Below are positions 24,695-36,000 of a DNA stretch of 64,000 nt, piece by piece (the first letter of the stretch is position 1; each line of letters opens with the position of its first letter). The translations under genes were made by a program, and so were the position numbers. The notes beneath the pieces are model-generated. The model saw nothing but the letters and a program-made list of their open reading frames with translations. It did not search any database and had not been told where the DNA came from. This DNA comes from Fuerstiella sp. (GTDB taxonomy: Bacteria; Planctomycetota; Planctomycetia; Planctomycetales; Planctomycetaceae), in the NCBI GenBank assembly GCA_029245955.1, contig JAQWOH010000019.1, forward strand, positions 62,001 to 126,000, in the 5' to 3' direction.

Positions 24695-27115
24695 ATGGCC
24701 GAATCCACAGAGTCCACTTCTGCTGACATGATCGCCTCTAACCAGAGGCCGATTCCGCTGCAGCGCCGGGCCGACCTTGTGGTTGCCGAGATTGACTATC
24801 TGGGCGTTGGTTATCAGGTCATCAAGGATCCGGTCGGGCTGAAATATCATCGCCTCCAGGTTGAGCAGTACAAGATTCTGGAACTGCTTGATGGCAGCCG
24901 CAGTCTGGAACAGGTGCGGGACGATCTTAAAGTCTTTTTTCCGACTTTGCAGGTCACTCTCGGTGACATTCAGCAGCTGATCACAGACCTGCACAAAAAG
25001 TGCCTCGTCACCAGCAACCGTCCGGGACAGGGAGCCGCCGTTGTTCGCGAACGACGGAAGGAACGCAATCAGAAGATTAAGCAGACGTTCATGAGCCTGC
25101 TGTATCTTCGGTTGCCAGGCTGGGACCCGGAACGCACTCTGCAATGGATGTACCCGTACCTGAAGTGGATGTTCTGGAAGCCACTGGTCTGGTCGTGCAT
25201 GCTGTTTGTCACCACGGCGTGGCTGATGCTGGGAGCTCAGTTTGATGAATTTCAGAGTCGCCTACCGGAGTTCCAGAGCTTCTTTGGCTGGCCCAACCTG
25301 ATCTACCTGTGGATCACTCTGGGCATCGCAAAGATTATCCACGAATTCGGACACGGACTCAGTTGTCACCATTATGGCGGTGAATGTCACGAAATGGGCA
25401 TGATGCTGCTGGTGTTCAGCCCGTGTCTTTATTGTGACGTCACTGATTCGTGGATGATGAAGAACAAGTGGCAGCGCATCATCATCGGTGCTGCGGGGAT
25501 GTACATCGAAGTCATCATTTCGGCTATCGCCATCTATATCTGGTGGTTCACTCGGCCAGGTATGCTGCACTTTCTGGCATTGAATACGTTCTTCGTGACT
25601 ACCATCACCACCGTCATCTTCAACGCCAACCCGCTGATGCGGTTCGATGGCTATTACATGATGAGCGACTTTCTGGAGATTCCAAACCTCCGTGCGAAGT
25701 CGGACAAGATGCTGCGTGAGTCTTTTTCGTGGTACTGCCTGGGCATCGAAAGTCGTCCGGATCCCTTCATGCCGGAAACCGGTAAGGCATGGTTTATTAC
25801 GTATGCCATTGCAGCATGGTGTTATCGCTGGGTAATTCTTGTTTCGATCAGCATGTTTCTTTACACAGTGCTGAAACCATACGATTTGCAGAGCCTTGGA
25901 GTATCGCTGTGTGTCTTCTCCATGGCCGGAATCGTTTTCTCCATGTTTCGTAATATCTATCAGATCGTTGCGACGCCGAGGACAGAACCAATGAGCAAGA
26001 TCAAGATCACCTTCAGCCTGATGGTGGCGGCAGGATTGGGATGGCTGGTGGCCAGCATTCCGATTCCATGGTATCACCAGGCACCATTCTTTATGGAGCC
26101 CAAGGATGTGGTCCACGTGACAAGTGGTCCGTTAGCCGGACAGATCCTGTCACCGGAAGACTACGCAGCAATTTATAACGATTTGCAGAAGGAACTGGAT
26201 GACATATGTGGATCCCTGAACTGGGATTATGTGGACGAGCATTACGATCAGCAGCAGCCGGATCTGTTCGCTTCATTGCCCACACCGGAGGAATATTCTG
26301 ATCCGGTACGGGCCGGGGATAAGGTCGTCAAGGATCAGGTACTGGCAATTATGGAAGACGGACAGGCGATCCAGTATCGCGATGAGTTATCCGCCATCCT
26401 GCAGCAGTATCTGTCTCAGATAAAGAAGGCAGAGAGCCATAGCATTTCTGAAGGCGAACTGGGACGGGACATGTCGACGCAGATTGAGCGCGAAGTCACG
26501 ACGCTGGTCAAACTGCGGCACCGCATGACCGAACTGGTTCGGCAGCTCAGATCCAGAGTGATCTATGCACCGTCATCAGGAACGATCGTCGCTCCGAATC
26601 GAGTTCCGGAACCAACACGCGATGAAATCAACAAGACAAAGCTGAATCGCTGGCACGGCACACCTCTTGATCCCAAAAACAGTGGCTGTTTTGTGGACGC
26701 GGGAGAAGAGTTGATGAACATCGCGCCGACGGACGAATTGCACGCGGTGATGTACATCGATCAGTCAGATCGCGAAGACTTTGTCGACGAGATGGAAGTC
26801 GAGCTGAAACTGGATGAATTGCCGCACCTGTCATACGTAGCTCCTATGACGCTGATGTCTCGCCGGGGCGAAAAAGTCGCTCCGGAATCGCTCACGACAA
26901 AATATGGCGGCACACTGGCAACGCGTCCCGATGACAAGGGCCAGGAGACTTTGACCAGCACCGCCTTCCGCGCAACCGTAGAAATGCACTTCAAGAACGA
27001 TGCGGCCCTGATTAAGCCAGGCATGCGAGGAAAAGCACGTGTTCTGATCGACAACCGAACAGCGTGGCAGTGGCTGGTACGTTACCTGTTTGAGACTTTC
27101 CGTTTCCGACTGTGA
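24695..27115 (+). CDS. PqqD-like / M50 (site-2 protease-like) / HlyD-like membrane protein
   Basis: The 806-residue protein joins three parts. Residues about 25-105 resemble a PqqD-type peptide-binding winged helix ('YHRLQVEQYKILELLDGSRS'). Residues about 150-470 are polytopic with an M50 zinc-protease core: HEFGH at 216-220 and the second metal-site motif in 'NANPLMRFDGYYMMSDF' (about 310-326). Residues about 475-790 form a periplasmic HlyD-like adaptor with a coiled-coil ('IEREVTTLVKLRHRMTELV') flanked by lipoyl halves ('GDKVVKDQVLAIMEDG', 'RVIYAPSSGTIVAPNR'). This resembles the YydH-like/peptide-export M50 proteins of planctomycetes. The PqqD domain suggests it recognises a leader peptide, though no precursor is evident nearby. 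With the upstream adaptor it probably forms a processing-and-export unit. Confidence 0.82.
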   Translation: MAESTESTSADMIASNQRPIPLQRRADLVVAEIDYLGVGYQVIKDPVGLKYHRLQVEQYKILELLDGSRSLEQVRDDLKVFFPTLQVTLGDIQQLITDLHKKCLVTSNRPGQGAAVVRERRKERNQKIKQTFMSLLYLRLPGWDPERTLQWMYPYLKWMFWKPLVWSCMLFVTTAWLMLGAQFDEFQSRLPEFQSFFGWPNLIYLWITLGIAKIIHEFGHGLSCHHYGGECHEMGMMLLVFSPCLYCDVTDSWMMKNKWQRIIIGAAGMYIEVIISAIAIYIWWFTRPGMLHFLALNTFFVTTITTVIFNANPLMRFDGYYMMSDFLEIPNLRAKSDKMLRESFSWYCLGIESRPDPFMPETGKAWFITYAIAAWCYRWVILVSISMFLYTVLKPYDLQSLGVSLCVFSMAGIVFSMFRNIYQIVATPRTEPMSKIKITFSLMVAAGLGWLVASIPIPWYHQAPFFMEPKDVVHVTSGPLAGQILSPEDYAAIYNDLQKELDDICGSLNWDYVDEHYDQQQPDLFASLPTPEEYSDPVRAGDKVVKDQVLAIMEDGQAIQYRDELSAILQQYLSQIKKAESHSISEGELGRDMSTQIEREVTTLVKLRHRMTELVRQLRSRVIYAPSSGTIVAPNRVPEPTRDEINKTKLNRWHGTPLDPKNSGCFVDAGEELMNIAPTDELHAVMYIDQSDREDFVDEMEVELKLDELPHLSYVAPMTLMSRRGEKVAPESLTTKYGGTLATRPDDKGQETLTSTAFRATVEMHFKNDAALIKPGMRGKARVLIDNRTAWQWLVRYLFETFRFRL

Positions 27116-27341
27116 TCCAGGCACACCAGGTAAAGGTACGATGTGAAGTCTCGTCAATCGGGCCTTCGGCAGACGAGGTTCGCTGCGATAAAGAGCCGAA
27201 TTCTGATATTCAGCTGAAAACACTTCTTCGGCAGTCTGAATTTTTCTTCGTGCAGCGCCCGGCCGCAGGACTCGACAACTGCCGGGGCATCGAATCACGA
27301 TTGATGGGTACAGCGATTCTGAGTACGGGGCACAGCACTTG
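27116..27341. other. Intergenic between convergent M50 and GGDEF genes
   Basis: 226 bp with no recognisable gene and no strong terminator hairpin visible. Confidence 0.4.
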
Positions 27342-29876
27342 CTACGTATGGACCGGTACTTGTTCCTCAGCCCCGGGCTCCTGAGCACCACGCAGAAGCG
27401 TATTCTGCGTGGAGCGACACAGATCCAGCAACTCACCGGCGATCTGCATCATCTCAATCTGATCGCCCCCTTCATCCAGGGTTTCACGCAGTAACATGGT
27501 AAGCTTGGCGATGTCTATCAGACCATGAGTTGTCGCTGTGAGCTGCAGTGATTCGGTGATATCAGCGAGTTGTTCAAGATTCTGGTCGTCCAGCGCCGAG
27601 ACCAGCTGTTCCAGCAGCAGACCGATGCTCAATGCCGATTCTTTTGTCACCTTGACCTTCGCTCCAGGATGCAGATGGTGACGGGATTTAATCGCACCGA
27701 TAAACCGTTCCACAAGTTCCGGATCGAACTGAGTGCAGGCGAACTTACGCAGTTCAGCAAAGGCCTGCGACCGGGACATCCGGTTGCGATATGAGAATTC
27801 CGAAACCATCGTGTCGTAGGCATTGGCAATCGAAAGGATTCTGGCGGAAATAGACGGCTCTTTTGCTGGCCCGGCACCGCGCTCACAGTTGTTCATGTCG
27901 TAGTGAACAACATGCTGTTCCACAATTTCCGTCAGAACGGCAGCACCAAAAGAGCCACGAACCATCTCAACGCCCAGGCGGTTGTACTGGTGCATGGCAT
28001 CCAGCTCTTCCGGTGTGAGCCGACCGGGTTTGCGCAGAATCGAGTCAGGAATTCCAATCTTGCCAATGTCGTGCAGCAGTGCGGCAATTTCCAGGACATA
28101 ACATTCACGCAGGGAAAGCAGTCCTTCGGCTGTCGCCACGCACATGTCCGCGACACGGCGACTGTGTACAGCAGTCGCCTGATCTCGGTGCGCCAGCGCC
28201 GAAGTCAGAGCAGCGACAGCGTGGAATGGTATGGCTGACGCGGCTTTATTTTCTTTTTCTGCTTTACGAGTCGGAGCTGTTTCCTCGGAAAGATTTTCGA
28301 TCTGAAGAAGGGCTTTGTCCCACCGAACCACCTGATTTCTGCCATTCCGCTTGGCCACGTACAGACACTTGTCAGCCTGGTCCAGCAAATCCTGGGGTGT
28401 CTCAGGACTCTGACACAGCGCCGAAACACCAAGACTCGCAGTAATTCTGAGTTTGGGAAACTCCAGCGCCTTGATCGCCAGCCGACATTTCTCGGCTTTC
28501 AATTCGGCTTCGTCCAGAGTGGTGTGCGGCATCAGTACCGTGAACTCTTCACCGCCGTAACGGCAGACAAGATCATCGGGGTCTACAGTTTTGATGATGG
28601 ATGCCGAAACCACACGCAGGACTTCGTCGCCCGTGCCATGACCGTGATTATCATTAACGGCCTTGAAGTGATCGATGTCCACCATCACTCCCGCCATCGG
28701 TATGTTCTCGACGTATGATTTCTCCCAGTTCTGTTCAAAGTCACGGAAGAAGCTGCGGCGATTCAGACAGCCCGTTAACGTGTCACGTGTTGCCAGCCAT
28801 TCCAATTCGCGATTCTGAGTACGAATCTCATCGGTTGATGACTTCAGAGTGGTCAGTGCATCACGAAGCTCTTCCTGCTGACGTTGCAGTTGAGTAACGT
28901 CCTCGAAGCTGGCAACGACACCACGATTCTGGTTCTCGTTGTCGCGAACAGGAACAGTGCTGACTGAATACGTGCGTTGCATTTCTCCTTCGCCTCGCGT
29001 CAGGATAACACCACTGAGCGACTGGGAATGTTCAGCCGTAGTCACCCACGGTAATTCGGCGGCGGTCGATGATGCGTCATGGCTAAAGCCAAAACGACTG
29101 GGATTCGTACCAATCAATTCTTCGGACGCGAATCCGGTTGCAGTTGCGAACGATTCGTTCGCAAGGACAATAGAATGATTCCGGTCCAGCACCAGCAACC
29201 CCTCACTCAACGAATTCAGGGCATCGCGAACCCGGGTGGGCACAACCTTACTGGGATTGATGTGCTTAAGGACTTTCTTCAGATAGGCGGAATAAACGAC
29301 AAACGACACCAGTCCGATGAAGATCGCCAGGGCAAAATCCGGCCTGATCGGAATTCCCAGCACGACCCATTTGGAACCCGCCCAGTGAACCTCGATGCGT
29401 CCCCACGGTTCACCGTTGGCCTGCACGGGAACAATGTACTCGTTGCTGTTGACCGGTTCGGCGCCAAATGATTCCCAGAATAACGTATGACGACCTGACT
29501 GCAGTTCCAACTGTCCGGAAGCTTCACGAACTCCGATCGACGTGATGGCTGGATCTCTCGTACGAATCTGGTCAAGTGTCGTCTTCAGATCATCGGAATC
29601 CATTCGTGTCGCCAGTGACATGAATGTTACCGCCGTAGTTTCACAAAAGACTCTGCGGGCATGCTGTTCCTGGAGACGTGGGTTCGGGATTAACCCGAAC
29701 AACCCCGCGATAAGCAGCACGCTCACCGACAGGCTGACCAGCCCAAGCACGATTCGATCTGTTGACGACAATTGAGGCACTGTCGAGCTTTCGGGGACAA
29801 TCGCTAAGCTAATTCTGAAGTCGACTTGCACTGCGTCGCATCGGACGCGGGAACAGGATGTTGCCGGCAAGCCCAC
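27342..29876 (-). CDS. PAS-GGDEF diguanylate cyclase with degenerate HD-GYP domain
   Basis: The 844-residue reading frame begins at a GTG, and a slightly later start is possible. Two membrane segments (about 43-65 and 180-200) enclose an extracytoplasmic sensor. A PAS domain follows (about 220-330; 'LNSLSEGLLVLDRNHSIVLA'). The GGDEF domain (about 365-525) has 'DIDHFKAVNDNHGHGTGDEV' and an active-type 'RYGGEEF', but the RxxD inhibitory site is replaced ('DPDD'), so product inhibition is probably lost. A C-terminal HD domain (about 560-720) keeps 'HSRRVADM' and 'LLHDIGKIGIPDSIL'. The usual HHE...GYP region reads 'HVVHYDMNNCERGAGP', so GYP and part of the metal site are missing. It probably makes cyclic-di-GMP; phosphodiesterase activity is doubtful. 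Confidence 0.88.
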   Translation of the reverse strand: MGLPATSCSRVRCDAVQVDFRISLAIVPESSTVPQLSSTDRIVLGLVSLSVSVLLIAGLFGLIPNPRLQEQHARRVFCETTAVTFMSLATRMDSDDLKTTLDQIRTRDPAITSIGVREASGQLELQSGRHTLFWESFGAEPVNSNEYIVPVQANGEPWGRIEVHWAGSKWVVLGIPIRPDFALAIFIGLVSFVVYSAYLKKVLKHINPSKVVPTRVRDALNSLSEGLLVLDRNHSIVLANESFATATGFASEELIGTNPSRFGFSHDASSTAAELPWVTTAEHSQSLSGVILTRGEGEMQRTYSVSTVPVRDNENQNRGVVASFEDVTQLQRQQEELRDALTTLKSSTDEIRTQNRELEWLATRDTLTGCLNRRSFFRDFEQNWEKSYVENIPMAGVMVDIDHFKAVNDNHGHGTGDEVLRVVSASIIKTVDPDDLVCRYGGEEFTVLMPHTTLDEAELKAEKCRLAIKALEFPKLRITASLGVSALCQSPETPQDLLDQADKCLYVAKRNGRNQVVRWDKALLQIENLSEETAPTRKAEKENKAASAIPFHAVAALTSALAHRDQATAVHSRRVADMCVATAEGLLSLRECYVLEIAALLHDIGKIGIPDSILRKPGRLTPEELDAMHQYNRLGVEMVRGSFGAAVLTEIVEQHVVHYDMNNCERGAGPAKEPSISARILSIANAYDTMVSEFSYRNRMSRSQAFAELRKFACTQFDPELVERFIGAIKSRHHLHPGAKVKVTKESALSIGLLLEQLVSALDDQNLEQLADITESLQLTATTHGLIDIAKLTMLLRETLDEGGDQIEMMQIAGELLDLCRSTQNTLLRGAQEPGAEEQVPVHT

Positions 29877-30094
29877 TTCAGTGAACTTAGCTCATCGAAT
29901 CTGAAGCTGAGGTGGCCAAGGCCCTTAAGCAATCCAGTTTTCGCTGATTTTTCGCCTGACGAGCGAGTCGCACTGTCCGATCTGCCTGCTTGCAGTTCAC
30001 CGCATCGACAGCAACCGAGTGAAAACTTGACTAATCGTTTCAACCGTACCAACCCGATGATTTGTCGCGTCGATTTTGCCACAACGGGACCTGG

Positions 30095-33000
30095 TTACGA
30101 AACAAGAGACTCAAGGGATTCACTGTTCTGCTCTTCGTCGCCGTATTCTTCAAATGAGTTCAGCACGTGTAGTGGGTCAAAGGCCTGCCATACAGGTAGT
30201 GACGACAGAAACGTCGTTAACAGCGAACCACCACGGAGCAACCACACGGCATACCCGACGGAAACAGATGTCGAAACCATAGCCGTACTTCCCACGACCA
30301 TGTTCTCAACGACCTGTTCCTGCACAGCTTGATCGTCCTGATGCTGCCAGTATTCAGTCATGGCCGAAGCCATTTGTCCCGACGGAAAGAATGCACTGTC
30401 CGTATAAATCTGACGGAAGAGAAATCGCCCGGCGTCGACCGACGTGCGATCAATCAGACCAGACGAGTCGTTCTGCAGAGCCCGATTGTCATTGTGCTGG
30501 AATCCGGATTCCGGCACATCCGAAAGAAACACAAAAATAGACAGGTCACTGCCTGTAGACTGCAGTACCTCGATTGACATCTCCGGCACGGTCGGTCTCC
30601 CGCTATCCTGTTCCCCGGTCGTTATGTTCTTAGCAGCCGAGACAGAGGTCGCCGTGGCATTCGCTGCGTCACTGGGCAGTTCCACCGTTGCCTCGTTGTC
30701 ATCCGTTGGTTTCTCATCAACAGCATCCTCCTGTATTTCGGATGAAGTGTCGCTGTCTGTAACGCGCACCACGTCGGGGACGACGATGGTCATCAGAACG
30801 TCGATGTCCACAGTAGCAACATCACTGTTCAACGTCCCATCGGTGACGTAATACGTAAACTGGTCCTGACCACTGAACAAACCCACAGACGCGTACGTGA
30901 ACGAACCGTCTGCGGCCAGCGCCAGCGTTCCATCGCCAGGCCCCGCCACCAGCACGACAGTCACGCTGTCGCCATCACTATCAAAATCGTTGCCCGTAAT
31001 CACACCGGCCGGAACAACCAGTTCTTCCATCTGTCTCGCAGAAAATGTGTCATTCACCGCAGTTGGGGCTTCATTGAGATCGCTGACGGTGATTGTGTAT
31101 GACTCATCGCGAGACAATCCGCCGGAATCTGTGACACGCACGGTAACTCCGTGTGACGATGCGGCTTCAAAATCCAGTTGATTGCCATCCGCAACCGTGA
31201 ACTCACCGGTGTTGACGTCAACTGCAAAGCGACCACCGGCACTGTTGATCAGCGAGAACATCAGAACATCACCAACATCCGGATCCGTTCCAGATACATT
31301 TCCGATAATCGTTCCGTCAGCAGAATTCTCGTCAACAACGCTGCCACTTAATGTGACGTCGATAGGTGCGTCGTTGACAGCTGTTACCATCACGTCAAAC
31401 GTCGTTTGTGTCGTCGTGGTGCCATCATTCACGCTCACCGTGATCGTCGCCGGACCGCCTGACTGGTTCAGGCCCGGTAATACCTCGATCGTACGGTTAC
31501 TCCCGCTACCCCCCAGCGTGATGTTCCCGTCCGGAACCAAAGCCTGATCACTGCTCGTTGCGGTCAACGTCAACGCGCCGGCGGCGGTTTCCACATCACT
31601 GATCGTAAATGCGATCGCACCCGTCGACGTATCTTCCGACGGACTCTGGTCAGCGATCGATGATATCACTGGTGCGTCGTTGACAGCTGTTACCGTCACG
31701 TCAAACGTCGTTTGTGTCGTCGTGGTGCCATCATTCACGCTCACCGTGATCGTCGCCGGACCGCCTGTCTGGTTCAGGCCCGGTAATACCTCGATCGTAC
31801 GGTTACTCCCGCTACCCCCCAGCGTGATGTTCCCGTCCGGAACCAAAGCCTGATCACTGCTGGTTGCGGTCAACGTCAACGCGCCGGCGGCGGTTTCCAC
31901 ATCACTGATCGTAAATGCGATCGCACCCGTGGCCGTATCTTCCGACAGACTCTGGTCAGCGATCGCAGAAATTGTGGGCTCATCATTGATCGAACTTACA
32001 TCGAGCGTGGCGGTCTCGGTTGCGATGCTGAAAGCCGTGCTGCCACCATTGGCAGACACGTCGACACCGATCTGGCCGTTCACCCCGCTCGTCCGGTCCC
32101 AGGCCCGGAACGTGATGTCGCCCGCCGAACCGTTGTAGTTGCCATTCGGCACGAAGCGAATCAACGCGGCATCATTCAACAGCACGGCTGCGTTGTCGGT
32201 GACACTCCCGAAAATCGTCCAGCCGCTGCCCGTATTGTACTGCCAGGTCCCGTCGGTATCGTCTACGTCGGTGACCGCAATGCCCTCGACGGAAAAGAAG
32301 TCGACGTCCGTGACGCGGTCACCCGCGGCGCTGTCGATGATGGCCTGGACAGTATTTCCGGGCGGGTTCGTGTCGTCTTCTGCGACGTCGGTCAGCGTCA
32401 TATCGCCGGTGTTGTCGAGTACCGGTGCCGTGTTGGCGACACCGGTGATCGTGACGGCGGCCCCGGCGGTGTTGCCGTCGTTGCCCACCGCGTCGTCGAG
32501 GTTGCTGCCATCCGCGATCTGCACCGTGTGGGTGCCGACCCGGAGCCAGTCCGCATTGGCGACGTTGTTCGTGTTGAAGGTCACGCGCAGCGTGTCGTTG
32601 GCCACGTTGGTGGTGGTGAAAGCGATCGGGTTGGCGCCCGTGCCCAGCGTGGGCAGGTTGTCGCCGTCGCTGGCGCCGCCGCCGAAGAGCAGCGCGATCT
32701 CGAGGTTGACCTCGCTGATCGAGGCGCCCAGCGCCTCACTGAACACGAGGTCGAGCGTCTGGCCCTCGGCCTGGAAGAGATTCGATCCGTCGCTCTGCGG
32801 CGTCGTGGCCGAGATCAGTACCGGCGCGGCGGCGTCGGTGGCGACCACGCCGACCTCTTCCTCGACCCCGAAGGTGTTGAGGGAGTCGTCTAGCTGGGAC
32901 ATGTAGGACGCCAGAATGTGCGAAGCGTCGCGCGCAGTACTGGAGACGCGGACTTCATCGATCTCGCCATCGAACGAAATAACGCGGTCTTCGAAGCCGC

Positions 33001-36000
33001 CGATTTCCCAGTCGCTGTTCGTTGGGAAATCGGTCTTGACGGCTCCAGTTGCGACGTTCACACCGTTGTGATAGATCGTGGCCGTCCCGGCGGTTCGGTC
33101 GACAGTCACGGCAACGTGGTTCCACACGCCAAAATTGACCTGACTCGCAGCAGTCTGGACAACGGCGCTGCCACTACTGGGCCCTCTCGTTTCCAACCGG
33201 ATCGTGCCGTCGTCCCCGCGGATGAAGAACCGGAATCCCTGAGTGCTGAACCCAGTGGCGCTGTTGGCAACGATGCCCTGAATTGCGTTGGGCGTGTTGT
33301 CGGGCTTGATCCAGGCCTCGATGGTGAATTGGTTCCCGAAGTCCCGCGACGCGAAGTTGACGTGGTCGTTCGCCCCGTCGAAGAGCTGGTGATCGCCCGA
33401 ATGTCCGGGGCTGACCTCGATCGGCACGAAGATCGGGTTCCCGTCGCCCCCCTGGCCGTGAACGCCGTTTCCGCTGCTGTCCTGGAATCCGTTGGCGGCG
33501 GTGCCGCTTTCGTCCAGGTGGTACACGCCCGCAAAATTCGCAGCCCACGTCCCGTCGAGGTCCTGGTCGTCGATGGCCGTGGGGTTGTTGTAGTAGAGGT
33601 GGATGATCTGGGAACTGGAGGTGTCGAGCACCGGGACCTTGACCCAGATCGTCGCCGTTTCCCCAACGTCGTCCCAGGTCTCGATCTCGTAGCTGAGTTC
33701 GCTGCCGTCGGCATCGCGGAAACGGATGTCGGCGCCACCGGCCTTGATCTTGCTGAAATCGACGTCCCCGGAATCGAGCTGGATTCTCACGGGGAAATCG
33801 ATGCGGTCTGCACCAGGATGCGCCGACCAGTCGAGGGTGATCTGCTGGCGGTTCTGCCAGTACACATCCCACCAGCCAGGTCCGCCATCCGGCGAGAGCG
33901 CGTCCGGCGCGGCGCCCCCGTCCGCCAACATTGTGTTTGCGACGATGGCTACATAAGGTGTTGCGTCGGTGTCGGGAGTGCCGCTCGGCGTGAGGTTCAC
34001 GTTGAAGACATTGTCCAGGGCCGTGGCCCCCGTATCCATATCGGCTGCGCTGTATTCGATCCCATTGACCCGGATGACCAGGTCGCCGAAGTTGTCGTTG
34101 AGAGCTTCGCTGGTCGTAATTCGGATCTGGTCGATCTGCCCGTCGCCGTCGCTGTCGACGGTCTCGCGCGCGGTGATCACGGGCGGTTGGTCTATCGTGT
34201 AGACCTCGTCCGTGGACGGAATCGTATTGATCGCATTGCCGACACCGTCGACGATATCCGTTGCACCGTTGAAGTCGAGGCTGACGGTGCCGTCACCGGC
34301 AATGGTGTCGATGGTAATGGTGTAGGTCGAGGCGGTCACCTGGGTGACGGTGACAGTCATGTTAGCCGTGACGGTACCGGTGGTCACCACGGTAAAGTCG
34401 TCGGCGGTGACGTTGCTCACGTCTTCGCTGAAGTCGACGCTGAAGTTGACCGTGTCCGCACTGGTCGGATCGGCATCATCGCGCGTGATGGTGGCGACCG
34501 GGTCAGCGTCGTCGGTGGCGGCGACGGTCCATGCGCTGGCCCAGCGCGGCCTGTTTTCATCCACGCCATTGTTCGTTTCCCGGGCCTGGTTCATGCCGTC
34601 GGGATCGGCCGTGTAGATCTCGTTGTTGCCGTCCCGGGTTGAGATGAATATGATCCGGCTGCCGTCCGGGGACCAGCTGGGGTTTTCGTCCTCGCCCAGG
34701 CTGTCCACGATCATCGTCTGATTGCCGCCGTCGGCATCCATGATCCAGACCTGATTGTCGCCGCCAACATCCCGCGTGTAGAGAATCTGCGTACCGTCCG
34801 GCGACCACCTCGGTCCGCGCTCGTTGTCCGTCGAGCTCGTGAGCGGCGTCTGGTTCGAACCGTCGGCATCGGCGACGTAGATGTTGTCGTTGCCGTCGCG
34901 GTCGGACCTGAACACGATCTGGCTGCCGTCGGGCGACCAGGCGGGCTGGCGGTCGTTGCTGCCGCTGTTGATCAGGACCTGCTGGTTGCTCCCATCCGAG
35001 TCCATGATCCAGATCTGCCGATCGCCACCGACCTGCCGCTCCCAGAGGATCTTCGTCCCGTCCGGCGAGAGGGTCGCAAAGCGATCATTGTCGGAGCCGG
35101 TCGTAAGCTGCGTCAGGTTGCTGCCGTCGGCATCCATCGACCAGATGTCCCACTGGTTGTTGGTGCCGTCCCGGTCCGAATAGAAGAATATCTTGCTTCG
35201 GTCCGGCGAGAAGACCGGGGCGAAGTTATTTAGCCCGCCCGGGTCGTCGAGGACGAGCGTCTCGTTGCTGCCGTCCGGGTCGGCCGTGTAGATATTGCTG
35301 TTGCGCTCGAACACGATGTGGCCCGCGTCGGCCGCGAGGGCATCCGTCCCGCCGTCTTCGGTCAGCAGCGTGTTCTGGACCACGGAGACGTTCGGCGTCG
35401 CGCCCGTGTCGGGCGTGCCGCTCTCGACGAGGTTCACGTAGAAGATGTTGTCGTTGGCGGTGGCGCCGGTCGTGTAGCCGTTGGTGCCGACACCGGTGTT
35501 GATCTCGTAACCCCAGACCGCGATCGAGAGGTCGCCGAAGTTGTCGTTCAGGGTTTCACTCGTGGTGATACGGATCTGGTCGATCTGTCCATCAGCATCC
35601 TGATCCACCGTTTCGATGTTTGTGATGACAGGTGGCGCGGAAGCCGACCGGATCGACACGGCCGCCACGGTCCAGTCGTCATTAGTGACTGTCCATGATG
35701 TCGTGACTGAGGCAGCACCTGCTTCGACAGTACCGCTGCCGTTACTAACCCATTCCGTTCTGTCCCAGTACTCAGTCTGACCAGCACCCGCGGCCGAAGA
35801 GGAGCCGTGATGCGAATGAACAACACCGAATACCAGATCGTCGGATGTCGATGTGACCGTAGTTGACGCCGTATTTGATGCACCAGACGCGGCCGAAAAA
35901 TTTTCCAGCGGTGTCGTCTGATCAACACCGGTAAATGTCATGACGCCAACAACGACACCGTGGTGGCCATTCCCCGTCATAGTCACAACGACGTCATGGC

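Noticed and set aside
32918..34642. 574-codon open frame on the plus strand inside the giant surface protein gene
   Set aside because: It is antisense to clearly homologous LamG/DUF2341 and Ig-like coding sequence. Its length reflects high GC, and the translation has no recognisable motifs.
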